DNA of 64,000 nucleotides from Pelobates cultripes (lineage: Eukaryota; Chordata; Amphibia; Anura; Pelobatidae), in assembly GCA_933207985.1 (NCBI GenBank), contig OW240916.1, positions 299,380,451-299,444,450 on the forward strand. The letters are read 5' to 3'. Of this stretch, positions 39,866 to 51,852 are shown piece by piece (position 1 is the stretch's first letter; the number at the start of each line of letters is the position of its first letter). The position numbers and the translations under genes were made by a program. Below the pieces are notes generated by a model. The model worked only from the letters and a program-made list of their open reading frames with translations, did no database searches and had not been told where the DNA came from.

Positions 39866-40715
39866 TAATAAACTGTAAAATAATAATAAGTGCGATCTCC
39901 GCCTGGGGAGATCTAGAAATGCTGGCAAAAATAAATGGACAAAATTCGGAGTAACCGTACATAAATTGAAATGGCCAGTATGGGGATCTAAATAGAGGGG
40001 AAAAGGAAACAGGGCAAGGAACCATTAAGCTTATCAGTTCCAAAAAAGCCCTCAAATATCCTAATTGGACTAGGTCCAGAAAATGGTAATTAAAATAAAA
40101 AAATCTTTATTAAATCTTGAAGTAGAAATAGCCAAAGGTAAGCCCCCCCCAAAAAAAAAAAAAAATAAGAAGGGGAAGGTACTGTACTGAATCCCCTCTA
40201 AAAAGACTAATAGGTGGTGGAAATAATACTAAAGTCTTAATATAAACGTCCAGAATAGATATTAAAAATAGGACTAGAAAACTTAGAGACAGAGTGGAAG
40301 GACTAGTACCTTATAATAGAGTAGTTAATGAGCAGTAATCCCTATGAGAATAGAGGTAGGGAGAAGAAAAAGGAAATTATAAGGCACAGAAAGGAAACAG
40401 ACTTCCTAATTGACTTTATATATAAGCCTCAAAATAGATCCCTAGGCTCCATAAAACACCTTCATGGGTGTTCTAATCTAATGCTCACTCTAATAGGTCC
40501 ACTGCCTTCTACTACCACATCCCAACTGGCTAGAAGTAAATAAAAGAAAATTAAAGTTAATCTAAGTGTTCATTCCTTATAGTGCATATCCCTTAGTGAA
40601 AAAGAAAAAAACTGGATAAGTGAAGTGAAAGCATGCCGGTCGCCCGACGAGCGTTTCGGTGTACGGTGACACCTTCGTCAGGGGCTGAAATCGCACTTAT
40701 TATTATTTTATAAAC
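39866..40715. mobile_element. Candidate non-autonomous element with inverted ends
   Basis: A stretch reading aaaataataataagtgcgat near 39880 is the inverse of atcgcacttattattatttt near 40690. Next to the right arm lies 'gagcgtttcggtgtacggtg', a motif type common at the ends of amphibian dispersed repeats. The exact edges and class are unknown. Confidence 0.45.
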
Positions 40716-41372
40716 AAACATAACATAATTTAAACCCTGAACCTTTAAAATAAAATGTTCCACTATGATGTGAGTTAAAGCAAAAAATTAAATAGACAAC
40801 AAATCTACTCCTACTGTTGAAAGTCGAGAATGCCATAAAATCTAGAGGTATTTGCAGACCTCATAATTTCAAGTCCTTTGATACTGGACACATTTAAAGG
40901 TTACTCACCACTGAAAGTCTAGAGGTTCTTGAACACACAATATCTACTCGCCAGTGCTGAATTGTCACTTTCCAGGGTGGGACCAGGGCCGATCCTGGGT
41001 GGGTGCAAGGGGTGGATCAGCATGGTGGAACGGCATGGTGTGCAGCGATAGACTTCACCCCCTCACATTAAATCCCACCCACCCTTGTGGTCGGTGCCAG
41101 TCAGCAAAACTGGAAGGAAAAGCTCACAAGCTGACAAGATTGACATGGCATGTTGTAATTGAACAGTTTGTCAGCTTGTAACCTTTTCATCAGTGTCTGC
41201 ATGCAGAGGGAGGAGACACTGAATGTTTGGATGCATTTTAGGCATCCATGACCCAGGAAGGATCTCTAACAGTCATCTAAGGAGTGGCCAGTGAAGTTAT
41301 CACTAGGATGTAATGTAAACACAGCATTTTCTATGAAAAGACCGAGCTTACAGCAAAAAGCCTGATGGTAAT

Positions 41373-41437
41373 CATTCTACTCACCAGAACAAATTCAATA
41401 AGCTGTAGTTGTTCTGGTGACTATAGTGTTCCTTTAA
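41373..41437. mobile_element. T2/Kolobok-like MITE, right terminus
   Basis: 'ctactcaccagaacaa' and 'ttgttctggtgactatag' form an inverted pair, and the end is ttcctttaa, the complement of TTAAAGGAA. The body probably extends left to about 41270. Confidence 0.65.
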
Positions 41438-41689
41438 CTATAGTCATTGTCAGCCAGTCCAGTTTTGTTCCCATACATCACTCTTAAGTTTCCATACTTA
41501 AGTACAGTATGTGAAAAGTAGTTAGGGTTGCCACCTTTCTTGGAAAAACATACCAGCCTTACTAATTTGCATAATTAAATATGTGTGGGTGACATCACAT
41601 GATGTAAATCACAAGAAGAGTCATAAGAGAAAATGCTGTAAAATCACCAAAAAACTACTGAGTTTAAATCTGCTGTATAGATGGATTCC

Positions 41690-42405
41690 TCCCAGTGCCC
41701 CCATGTCTCCCAGTGCCCTCATGACTCAGTGCCCCCATGTGCCAATTACTCTAGGTCTAAGTGTTCCTATGTATCAGTGTCTCAGTGCCCCATGTCTCCC
41801 AGTGTCCCGTAGTGTCGTGTCCCCAGGTCTCCCAGTGATCCTATGTATCAGTGTCTCAATGCCCCATGTCTCCCTGTGTCCCCATGCCTCCCAGGGTCCC
41901 CATGTCACTAGGACACTAGGAAGACGGGGAGACCTGGGGACACGGGGAGACCTAGGGACACAGAGACACCAGTGACACTGAGAGACTAGAGGACTCTGGC
42001 TGGGACACAGGGGGACAATGGGAAAATAGGGGACACTTGAAGACATGGGGACACAGATACTAGAGACACTGGCTGGGGGACATGGGGACATTGAGACATG
42101 AGGGCACTGGGAGACATGGGGACACTGAGACACCAGGGCCACAGACACTAGGGACACTAGCTTGGGGACATTGTGACACTTGAGGCACTGAGAGACATGG
42201 AGGCACTAGGAGACATGGGGGCACTGGAAGACTAGGGGTCACTGGGAGACTAGGGGGCACTGAGACACCAGGGACACTGGCTGGGAGACATGGGGACACT
42301 GTGTCCCCATGTGTCTGTGCCATAATGTCTCCCAATGTCCCTTAGTGTCTCAGTGTCTGCCATAATGTCTTCCAATGTCCCTTAGTGTCTCAGTGTATGT
42401 CTCCT
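41690..42405. repeat. Minisatellite with an orientation switch
   Basis: From 41690 to about 41905 the units read 'cccagtgccccatgtctc'. From about 41906 to 42300 they read the complement, such as 'gggacactgggagacatggg', and after 42300 they flip back. The array thus forms a long imperfect palindrome. Open frames on both strands here are repeat artefacts. Confidence 0.9.
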
Positions 42406-45400
42406 TGCAGCCTTTCCCCCATCCCTTACTTCCCTGAGCTGTAGGCTGTCTCTGCAGGGTGGGAGTTGTTGTCTGGACTCTCTAGCTGCACCCCTGCAGA
42501 TCAGTGAGTATAGATAGGCAGGGAGGGATATGCTGGAACTTCCTATCCCTGCCTGTCTCCACATATAGCGACCCCTACTGGCCAGTGATGGTATTGCAGA
42601 GTAATCTCCATTTATACTGAGAAAAATACCAGCATTTATATTGCCAGTATCACTGCAATATTGGCACCAGCCAGGCAGCCTCAAATACTGGCTGTGCCAA
42701 TAAAATAAAAGCCAGGTGGAATCCCTAAGAGTAGTGTGTGAAAAATGTTTTTTTAAATCAATAGGCCTATTCCATGGGACTGGGCCTGGAGCTGCAGCTC
42801 CATCAGCCCCTATGTTAATCCGGCCCTGCATGAGAGGGTGGAGCATAACAAGAAGGGGTGGAGCCTGGTGCTGCACACCTTGCCGATCCACCTCTTTGCT
42901 CCAACCCAGGATCGGCCCTGAGTGGGAGAAATTTTTCAGCCTGGTGATTTCTTCATAGCGTACCCAATACAAAACCAAATCATGCATGATCTTCTGAAAG
43001 ATCTTCTGAATGATCTATCCTAGTAACCCTGTGGATAGACTGAATATTTCAAGACTTTACTCTGTACCAATCAAACGTCGAGGTAGTGATTTGTATTCGA
43101 TTACTGAATTTAAGGGACAATAAAGAAGAGGCAGGTTTTGTATTAATACTCTATATATCTATGAAAAACAAACATTTCAATCTAAAAAACAACAGCTATA
43201 ACTGTTTCCTGGTGAGTCTAACATCCCATCCCTGTCTGCCATGTAACTCTCTAGGTCTTCTTCCATCTTCCCTTAGAGGACTTCACTTTATCTTACTGCT
43301 CTAAGACTCTAGATAAGGTAACTCTCTGGGTCTTCTGCCATCTTCCCTTAGAGGACTTCACTTTATCTTACTGCTCTTAGACTCTAGATAAGGTTTAAGG
43401 GTTAGTCGGCTGCTTTGGGAATAATATGTAAGAATCTAGTGTTATGGATAGAATGTTGGTTTATTTTATGGATTAGGGTTACCTGTTAGAGGTCTAGGAT
43501 TAGGATCTGCAGTAATATAATAAAATAATTTAAAATAATTAAAAGCATCAATCTACAGTATCATGTATTAGTGTCATCTGATCTTAAAATATTGTAGTCC
43601 CCCTTTTCTGTGTTCTTCACTACTTTCTCTACTTTTGACTATATAAAAAAGAGCTTGGCAGACCAACATCAAATTTGAAACAAATGGAAATAATTATTGT
43701 CCCATTAAATTTACTGGAAACATAAGATCAAAATGTCAGATAGCGGTTCAGGAATATAACATTTAAATTAACTTAAACCATCTATCCATCTATCCATCCA
43801 TCTATAATCATTTAATCTTAATAATAGATTTGTAAAACAAAAAATAGAAAATGTAAAACTGAGCAGCGATTATCTCATTTATTTTGACTGCTTTCCATAC
43901 TTGACAGATTGTCATTGAATAATTCCAGATAAAATTATAGAAGAAAGGTAAAGATATTTGTAATCAAAACTTCTGTTTAAAACAATGACAGTCAATTAAA
44001 ACAAGCATGCAACTGGATAGCCTGCTTCCTGGAACCTTATCAAAAGATTTATTTTAATTATGTATTCATGTACTCTGTACACTAAGTTAATAAACGATAG
44101 CCAAGCTTTTACTTTAGAGTATAAAAGAAAATGTAATCAATCCAATATATATTAACTAACATTTGATTGTTGGTTTCTTAACACTAATAATAAGGTTTCA
44201 GACTGTGCTGTACTTTGAGCTCAAAAACCTCAATTGACTACAATATTGATTTGTTGAGAATCACAATCTTTTAAAAAACGTATGTATGGGAAATAAATTT
44301 GGAACATTAACATTTAAGAGAATCATTTTCATAAGCCGCACAAAACCACTTATTTGAATGCAAAATATTACAATATTGGCATATTGCAATAATAGGAATT
44401 ACCAGCTATTCATATCGTGCTTTAACATATGAGTATGGATTTTAAGATAAGAAGAAATGGAAAAATAGCAATCTATAGGAATTATGTAGTATCATTATTG
44501 TTATTATGGCCAATCTTTAGAAGGTGAACATTGACTATGCATCATGTTCAGGGTTATTATTAAAATCTAGTATCATATTGTGTTCCAGAATTAAGTTACA
44601 ACACTGCATTCTCAAGTCAACTCCAGGGAGTTTAAACACCTTGTTATAACATTTCCCAGTTAATATACCAAAGTATTTAAATGTTAGGCTACTGTTGCTG
44701 ACCCATGGTTTACACACTTGTAAGGACTTCCAAGTATGGACATTCAATGTATATATTGTTCAATTATATGACCTGGTACACTAAACCCAAAACAATAATG
44801 TACGAACCTAGCCTAAGAAACAAGTATATATATATTTTACTGACACTATTATATAAACATGTACTTGGAGTGTACTGGTAAGAGCGCTTGGATGTTTTCT
44901 GGTTTTATAAAATAAACCATGTGCATTTTTTTTCTAAAAGTAATTTTAGATACGACTGGACGTTTTCCCACACATTTGAAAACATTATCACAATCTGCCA
45001 TTACAACAACAATACCTCAGGCCAGAGAAAACAGTTTACTTGACTAGATGCCTAATACGTTAGTTAGGAATTCTAACCTAATAGCAAATACTTGCCCACC
45101 ATACTTTTTATTGTGTAACAGGGTCATTAAATTGTTCTATATATGTCTCTGAATGCTTAGTCCTTTATATAAAACAACAAGGCCAACTGAATATGGAATT
45201 TACGAGTTTTAATGCTACCTGTTCATTTAAAGAGTCATAAGGGTCACGAGGTTTTTCATCTCTTTGTTATTGTAAATAATCATGTGTCTCAGAACATGTA
45301 TCAGTTCAAGATGATGGACAGCACGTTAAAAGTGCTGCTTTGCAGTATTTGTAGAAAAGTTGACTTGTAGCCTTAGATAATTCTCATGTCTTGGTACCAG

Positions 45401-46600
45401 CTCTTAACTTATACTTTTTGTGCTGTGACCTCTCTTGACTATTTGGAGAAAATATGGTGGTATATGAAAGAAAACGTTGCTGGAAAGTTAGTTGGCATGC
45501 AACAAAGGTTGGCTAAGAAAAGGTAAGGTGCAGGCAGAAGTGATGGAAAAGGGTAATTGGAAAAGGGTTGCAGATGGATCAGTACTGCTCATTCCAGGCA
45601 AGGGGCCAGGAAGCAGAATATTGCAAAAAGAAACTGAAGCCCCCTGGTGGATATCATGGCAGAGAACCTGACTGGGTTGCTGGAGCTGTGAGTTCAAACC
45701 CAGCCAGGTCTCTTAAAGGGGTGGTCACGCCTTGTGGTCTGCAGGGATCAGGCTGTGCCGTGACAGTAATCTGAATGAGCTAGACAAACATGCTGGCAAT
45801 TATTGTTAAAAAGAGGCTGACATGTAAGAAAAGAACTGTGCCAAGGGAAAATACTGATTTATGGGTTGGGAATGACTATGTGGGGTACTGCAGTGCAAGC
45901 TCAGAAACACATGAAGGGGGATAACAGAAAAAAACAACATTTTGCACAATGAATGCTGTCTTTGAATAATAGAGTGCTTAAAAGTGTATAATATTTAGAA
46001 TTGACCACCACTGGCATACCAGCTGCAACACCTAAAACACACCACGTTGCAGTGCCAGCTTATGATCATCAATGCAATCATGTAGATCTGCTCTTCAGTT
46101 GTAATTCCAGCTCTTGCTCAGAAACCTTGACGAATACATTGTATATATAAAAGTTTTTATAAGGCGGCATAAAATATTGTTTTGTTCTCTGCTTTAAACA
46201 CTTGAATGCATAGTGCCTGAGGAAAAATGTGCTTAATATGTTCCTGCTTTATTATATTTCATCTGCTAGTGTGAGAGAAAAGAGGCTACAAAATTTTTAC
46301 GACGTAGTAAAATATGTTGTAAAATTTTATGAAAATCAGATATTTAAATTTATAATCAGAAGAAATTAAGAAGAAAGGAAGAGAGCAGCATAATGAACAT
46401 TCTAACTGAGTGAATCATGACATCAATTTCTAACATTACAAAATAGCAGCAATATAATATGTTTCTTGCTAACACTGGTGTCCTTTTTTTAATTTTTTTT
46501 TAAATTTAGCTTTTAGTGAAAGATATTTTTGTTTTTAGAGTATTTTGGCCAGAGGAGGAATATTAGCCAAATTACACTGTATTAATTAATTTTATAGACC
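42406..46600. other. Intergenic sequence without recognised genes
   Basis: It contains a 75-bp direct duplication (43243-43392) and AT-rich DNA. A stretch near 45690 reads 'gagttcaaacccagccagg', which resembles a tRNA-derived B box, but no matching A box or tail was found. Confidence 0.6.
43243..43392. repeat. 75-bp tandem duplication
   Basis: Two adjacent copies begin gtaactctct and end tctagataag. They differ at only a few bases, for example ctaggtcttctt against ctgggtcttctg, so the duplication is fairly recent. Confidence 0.93.
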
Positions 46601-46675
46601 AGGGGTAGGTAACTTTTGGCACTCCAGTTGTTGTGGACTCGATCTTCTATAGTGCTCTTGCAACCATAAAAGCAA
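46601..46675. mobile_element. Half copy of MITE family A
   Basis: It begins aggggtaggtaacttttggc and contains 'ctccagttgttgtggact', matching one arm of the 30959 copy. The second arm is missing. Confidence 0.55.
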
Positions 46676-46829
46676 AAAAAAGGATACTGAGAACAGACAA
46701 CAGCTCAAGTAGCTTGCCCTTCGGTTGGTCCCCGCTTAGATCTCAAGATGGTTTTAGCTCATCTTGTGCCATTATAAAGAGTACCTAGGCCATTTTCATA
46801 TCAGACTGATCCTACCCAAAAAGTCAGTC

Positions 46830-47310
46830 TAGATCCAAAATGATTGTCCGGGCTTGTTGTATCTCTTGTGCAGAGAGGACTTATGGGTGGCATCAGTTTA
46901 AAAATGGTATGCAAATGGTATAGGTTTTCTTTGTAATGGCTCAAGTGAACTAAAACTGTTTTAAGATCTGCAAGATGCCTAACTGAAGAGCAAGCTGATG
47001 TGTTTCTCTAAGCTTTTGCCCGTTAAGAGTTCCCATATTTTCTGTTTTTGTTGCAATACAATTGCTTAGGCTCTCCCTGGTGCCTGGTGTTCACTGTACC
47101 TAGAGGGGTATCAGCTACACCTCGCTGACGAGGCTCCAAGAAGGCCAAAATGGTTGTCTGAGATTGCTGTATCTCTTGTGCAGAGAGGACCTGCTGGCAT
47201 TTCGGTTCTGGACTGCCCCTATGGGTGTGAACAGTCTGATATGCAAATGGTATAGGTTCTCTTTATAATGGCATAAGTGAGCAAAAACATTTTGGACACC
47301 TGAGCAGGGA
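46830..47310. repeat. Two diverged copies of an unclassified dispersed repeat
   Basis: Segments at 46830-46975 and 47143-47310 share 'gtatctcttgtgcagagagg' and 'atgcaaatggtataggtt', with an insertion of about 50 bp in the second. No coding frame is visible. They may be remnants of one larger repeat family inserted or duplicated in tandem. Confidence 0.7.
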
Positions 47311-48362
47311 CGAATCAAAGTTTCTCAGCTTTGTAAACACTTCCCTAATTAGCAGCACCAGCATACACACATTTCGACAAACATTAGCACACACATGGAA
47401 AGAGTAAAAAAACCCCAATAAAATAAATTTAAATCACACATACATACATACACACATACATACCCATTTTATAATTCCTCCCTCTTCTCCACCCACTACT
47501 TAGTGTTGGACGAGAGCAGTGCACCAGCAGACCTACCAGACTTCAACTGCTCCCCATTTGCAACTGCACTTTAAAAGACAGTAGTTGTCAGGATTTACCT
47601 TTAAATCCTGGCTTCTGCTGTCTGTCTCAAAACTGCTTTAAAGCCTGGGGTTAATGTTATGTTTGGCACTCTGAAATGTCAATGTGAGAGAGGGATTTTA
47701 GGCTTCATAAAACAGATTGGTAACTGACCTTATACATTCGGAATCGAATGACATTCAATTGGTCGCTACTGAAATTCATGTCTTTCACGCTTGCAATCAT
47801 ACAACTGCCATTCTGAATCAACGAGTTACAGAATTGCATGAAAACATTTTTCCATCATGTGATTCAGGACTCATTCAATCCACTTATTTGGTGATTTGGC
47901 TGATCGTTATTTGCACAAAATGCCAAATCGACCAAAATTTGTCCAAAACTCGGTTCTTCCAAATACAAATTCACAAGTCTAATATTTTGTTTTAGCTGTA
48001 AATGTCACCTAACTGGATGGAACATTGTACAATGAACAGGTGCATACTTTTTTATTAACACAACTTAATTATGTTTATATCTTTTTTTTTTTATTATTAT
48101 TTTAAGGTGCAGTCATGTAATGAAAACCATTGATAACTTCATGCCAGGAAAATTATGGGTACTTTGCTTTGAAAATGAAACAGTTCTTTAAAACCTGCAC
48201 TTAGTGAAAATAGACTATGAATAATGAGCAGTACCAAAATACAGACAAGGGATAATTTAATTATTGTGACTATTACATAGGAAAATTAAAATCAGTAGTC
48301 ATAGTTAGAGTATTTTTATTTTCTATTTAGAAAATGTGGTATAGGAAGCAATGGCTGAAATT
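47311..48362. other. Intergenic sequence left of the DIRS insertion
   Basis: AT-rich DNA with a short tacata repeat near 47440 and no recognised gene. The DIRS element begins at its right edge. Confidence 0.7.
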
Positions 48363-48416
48363 GAAGATTATGCTAGCGCAGTGTACTGATAATCTTAATT
48401 TTAATAATGACAGGAG

Positions 48417-48542
48417 GCGAATATTTGCATTAACTTTCTTTACTAGCTCCATAGCAGCAAAGAAAAAAACTCTTAAAGAAAAGAACCAATCAGAATGAAA
48501 CAGAGGATATATAAACCCATACATATCCCATCATTCCCTCTT
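48417..48542. repeat. DIRS inverted terminal repeat, left (3') copy
   Basis: It is the near-exact inverse of 54422-54558, from atgacaggaggc to attccctctt. The outer 54 bp (48363-48416) are not shared with the other end; they occur only here and, inverted, in the internal complementary region. Confidence 0.93.
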
Positions 48543-48938
48543 GAGTAATGCGACATCACAAGTCCCAAAGAAATATGACAAACGTGTCAAATCCAACTTG
48601 TTCCAGCTTGACGTAGTTATTTCATTGTTGAGAATGGGAAGGATTTTCAGTCACTCCGTCCTCCATGAAGCTTGTTAAACTGAAAGGAAAGAGAGACTAG
48701 TATCAGTGATACGGAATTAACCGTAGACCCCAAATATCTGATTAGAAGTGTAAATTCTCCGTCATTCCAATACGTCTCATCCTACAATACCCGTGAACTA
48801 ATTGAACTACAATATCTAGATAACCACACTCTCTATTCTACAGCCCTTGAAACCCCAATGCAACAACGGTTACCATTATCCCTATGGATCATAACTTACC
48901 TCGTCGTTTGGGTGGGAACATCAAGAGAAAGGGTGGGA
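48543..48938. other. DIRS 3' non-coding tail
   Basis: Sequence between the internal complementary region and the left terminal repeat. It has no long frame and probably forms the 3' part of the element RNA. Confidence 0.7.
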
Positions 48939-49039
48939 AAATATTCGCCTCCTGTCATTATTAAAATTAAGATTATCAGTACACTGCGCTAGCATAATCT
49001 TCAATTTTATAACATGACAGGAGGCTTCATATTTGCATT
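48939..49039. repeat. DIRS internal complementary region
   Basis: The first two thirds (aaatattcgcctcctgtcat through gcataatcttcaatt) are the inverse of the left end 48363-48427. The last third (aattttataacatgacagga through atttgcatt) is the inverse of the right end 54530-54569. The two outer ends are thus found joined end to end inside the element, the hallmark of DIRS elements, where this region is proposed to template circle closure. Confidence 0.95.
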
Positions 49040-49040
49040 T

Positions 49041-50135
49041 TTAAAGCTTAGGCAGAAGGGAGAATGCGGCATTAGTCGACTGTCGGAAGTAAAAGGTCCG
49101 GAATGTCGTTTCGCGTGACCAGTCCGCTGCTTGGAGAATATCCGCCAACGATGCCCCTGCCAAAAAAGCTGAAGACGCCGCCGCACCTCGTACGGAGTGC
49201 GCTCCGAAGGACGATTCCACCCCCGCCAGGGTGAGGATCCATCTAATCCATCTGGATAGTGTGGTGGTCGACACTGGACCATGAGGTTTCACATATGATA
49301 TCAGTAGTTGTCGGGAGTTTGGTCGTCGTAGCGACCCCGTTGTCTCTATATATGTTCTCAATGCCCTAACCACACATAGTTGGGGTTCCGATGTAAAGAA
49401 CGGGTAAAATACCGACTTCGAATCGGTCTTGGTTCTCCGGGAGAGTTGGAATGTAACCCCATCTGGGCCAATAGAAAAGGCATCAGCATCAAACGCCCGT
49501 ATATCTGAGACACGGCGAAATGAAACCAGGCTCAGGAGGAAGGTGAATTTCGCCGTCAGCTGTTTCAAGGATAAGTGTTCATTTGAAGGCCATTCCTTCA
49601 GGAACCGGAGCACCACCTCCACATCCCAGAGATGGTGATATTTTGGTGTCGGAGGGCGTCTCATTTTAATCCCCCGTAACAGACGACAAACCAAAGGGTC
49701 TTGTCCGATTGCTCTCCCCTGTGACGGAACGTGAGCTGCAGATATGGCTGACCGGAGGACGTTGATGGTGCGATACGATTTACCTTCTGCGAAGATGGAT
49801 GAGAGAAAATTCAATATCTCGGGTACAGGAGCCGTAAAGGGATCCAAACTCCGTCCCACGCACCAATTGGACCAAGTTCTCCATGCCGATAGGTAGTTTC
49901 TCCTAGTTCCCGGGGCCCATGAATCCCACAGTAGGTCCCTAGCTGCCGCCGATAATCCGTGGGTGTCCCATGCGCCCCTGAAAGCGTCCAGGCTACCAGC
50001 TGTAGGTGATCGTCCAGAAGCATGGGGTGTGGGTTGCCCAGTGGATCCTTGAGCAGGTATGGATCGTTCGGTAGGAGGAGTGGGTCGTTGCACGATAATT
50101 CGAGTAGGTCGGGGAACCAGGGCTGGCTCTGCCAT
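49041..50135 (-). CDS. DIRS tyrosine recombinase (open)
   Basis: The recombinase is thought to insert the circular DNA copy into the host genome. The frame is open over 927 codons from 51824, but the likely start is the ATG at 50135 (MAEPALVPRP) in a strong context, giving 364 residues. Residues about 64-150 form a SAM-like N-terminal DNA-binding region (SWAPGTRRNYLSAW). The catalytic set is complete: Arg in RRVSDIR, His and Arg in AHSVRG, Trp in AADW, and the Tyr nucleophile in TFRTFYFRQ near the C-terminus. Its 5' part overlaps the RNase H/methyltransferase-like frame in another phase. The stop abuts the internal complementary region. Confidence 0.93.
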   Translation of the reverse strand: MAEPALVPRPTRIIVQRPTPPTERSIPAQGSTGQPTPHASGRSPTAGSLDAFRGAWDTHGLSAAARDLLWDSWAPGTRRNYLSAWRTWSNWCVGRSLDPFTAPVPEILNFLSSIFAEGKSYRTINVLRSAISAAHVPSQGRAIGQDPLVCRLLRGIKMRRPPTPKYHHLWDVEVVLRFLKEWPSNEHLSLKQLTAKFTFLLSLVSFRRVSDIRAFDADAFSIGPDGVTFQLSRRTKTDSKSVFYPFFTSEPQLCVVRALRTYIETTGSLRRPNSRQLLISYVKPHGPVSTTTLSRWIRWILTLAGVESSFGAHSVRGAAASSAFLAGASLADILQAADWSRETTFRTFYFRQSTNAAFSLLPKL

Positions 50136-51852
50136 AATGGCGTCAATAGTGTTAGCATCACTCCCCGTTGTCGAACGTGATGAAGTACTCTCGCAATCAG
50201 TGCGAATGGAGGGAAGGCATACGCCCCTTGACTTGGCCAGTGTTGAGTGAATGCGTCCACCGCTATGCACTCCGGGTCCGGGAGCCAGCTGTAAAATCTC
50301 GGTAGTTGACGGTTGCTGCGTGACGCAAAGAGGTCGAGGGTGAATGGTCCCCTCTGTTCGTTCAGTTGTGCGAATATCTTGGGGTTCAATCGCCAGTCGC
50401 TGGCGTCTCTCCAATGTCGTGAGTACCAATCCGCGGTCAAATTCGATTCCCCTGGTAGGTGCTCGGCCTTGATCGAGATGTTGCGTGGGAGGCAGTAGTC
50501 GAAGATCTCCTTCGTCAGGTTGGCTAATGTTTGTGAGCGAGTCCCTCCTAGATGGTTGATGTAGCGTACTGCGGAAAAGTTGTCCATCCGCAAGAGGATA
50601 CAGCAGTTGGATTGTCCTTTTGTCAGGCTGCGAATGGCGAAGGATCCAGCTAGTAACTCCAAACCGTTGATGTGCATGGTGAGTTCCTGGTTCGTCCAGA
50701 TCCCGCCTGTGGACGTAGATCCATCCGTGGCGCCCCATCCCCATCGGCACGCATCGGATTCCAGAATGAAGTCCGGGTGGCTGCCAAAAATGGCTCGACC
50801 ATTCCATGCCTGCATGCAGTTGAGCCACCATTAGAGTTCCTGGCGGACCTCGTCCGTCAGGGGAACCGGCTGGTTGTATGTGGGGTTCTGCCTGAGGAAG
50901 CGGGCTTTCAACCGTTGCATGGCCCGATAATGTAGTGGTCCTGGAAAGATGGCCTGGATGGAGGAGGATAGCAGACCCACAATCCGTGCTAGCTGGCGGA
51001 GGGGAATGGACTCGAGTTTGAGGACGTTGCGTATCTCTTTTCTGATGGCCGTTACTTTGGTCCTCGGCAAATGCAGAGTGCAGGATCTGGAGTCTATGTC
51101 GAAGCCCAGGAATTGAACCGTGCGTTTGGGAGTCAGTGCAGATTTCTCTCTGTTGACAATAAATCCCAGCGATTCTATCAATTGGATCGTGTATTCGGTG
51201 TGACGTGACGCTTTGTCGCTCGTGTTGCAGAAGATGAGTATATCGTCCAAATAGATGATACATCTGATGCCTCGAGCCCTGAGGTGAGCTACCACTGGTT
51301 TCAGCATTTTCGTGAAGCACCAGGGGGCTGAGCTGAGGCCGAAAGGGAGGCAGGTGAATTGCCACGGGGATCCGTGCCAGAGGAAACGAAGTAGTGGCCG
51401 GCTGTCTATGTGAATAGGAATCGATAGGTATGCGTCTTTGAGGTCCAGACGCGTAAACCAGTCCCTTTCTTGTAGCAAGTCCCTTAGAAGGTGAATGCCT
51501 TCCATCTTGAAATGGCGGTAGACCACATGGGCATTCAGGTCTCGTAAATTGATCACCGGTCGGAAGTCTCCGGTCTTTTTTCGCACGAGGAACATGTTGC
51601 TGAAATAACCCCCGGGAAATGTGCGGGTTGTATCGCCCCCTTCCTGAGGAGTTCGTCCAGTTCCAACTCGATGAGTTGGGAGTCCGTGGTGGTGAGGCAT
51701 AGGGGCCGTGGAGGCCCGTGTTGCACGGGGCGCGACTGCAGTTCGATGTGATAGCCCCCGACCGTTTGCAACACCCATGCGTCCGTGGTGAGACCTGCCC
51801 AATTCTGGGAAAAAAGAGAAACACGGCCGGCAGTCATGGTTATGAAAGACAT
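49811..51852 (-). pseudogene. DIRS reverse transcriptase/RNase H/methyltransferase-like frame, broken
   Basis: RT begins in one frame (ATG at 51852; then SQNWAGLTTDAWVL and LLRKGAI). Near 51607-51616 the frame shifts by one within a C run of five on the + strand, and RT continues with FLVRKKTGDFRPVINL, the LDLKDAYLSIPI block, and the catalytic YLDD at 51242-51253. An in-frame TAA at 50831-50833 then separates RT from RNase H. RNase H follows in the same frame with ESDACRWGWGA, the NGLELLAG glutamate, MDN and ADWYSR, so its acidic residues are kept. The last part (TLDLFASRSN, DAFTQHW, FPPF) matches the methyltransferase-like domain seen in DIRS elements. One indel and one stop are the only lesions I see. 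Confidence 0.92.

Noticed and set aside
41583..42335. Ser/Pro/Val-rich open frames on both strands
   Set aside because: They are repeat artefacts of the inverted minisatellite.
45685..45710. tRNA-derived SINE or tRNA gene suggested by a B-box-like gttcaaaccc
   Set aside because: No A box, cloverleaf or tail could be found around it.
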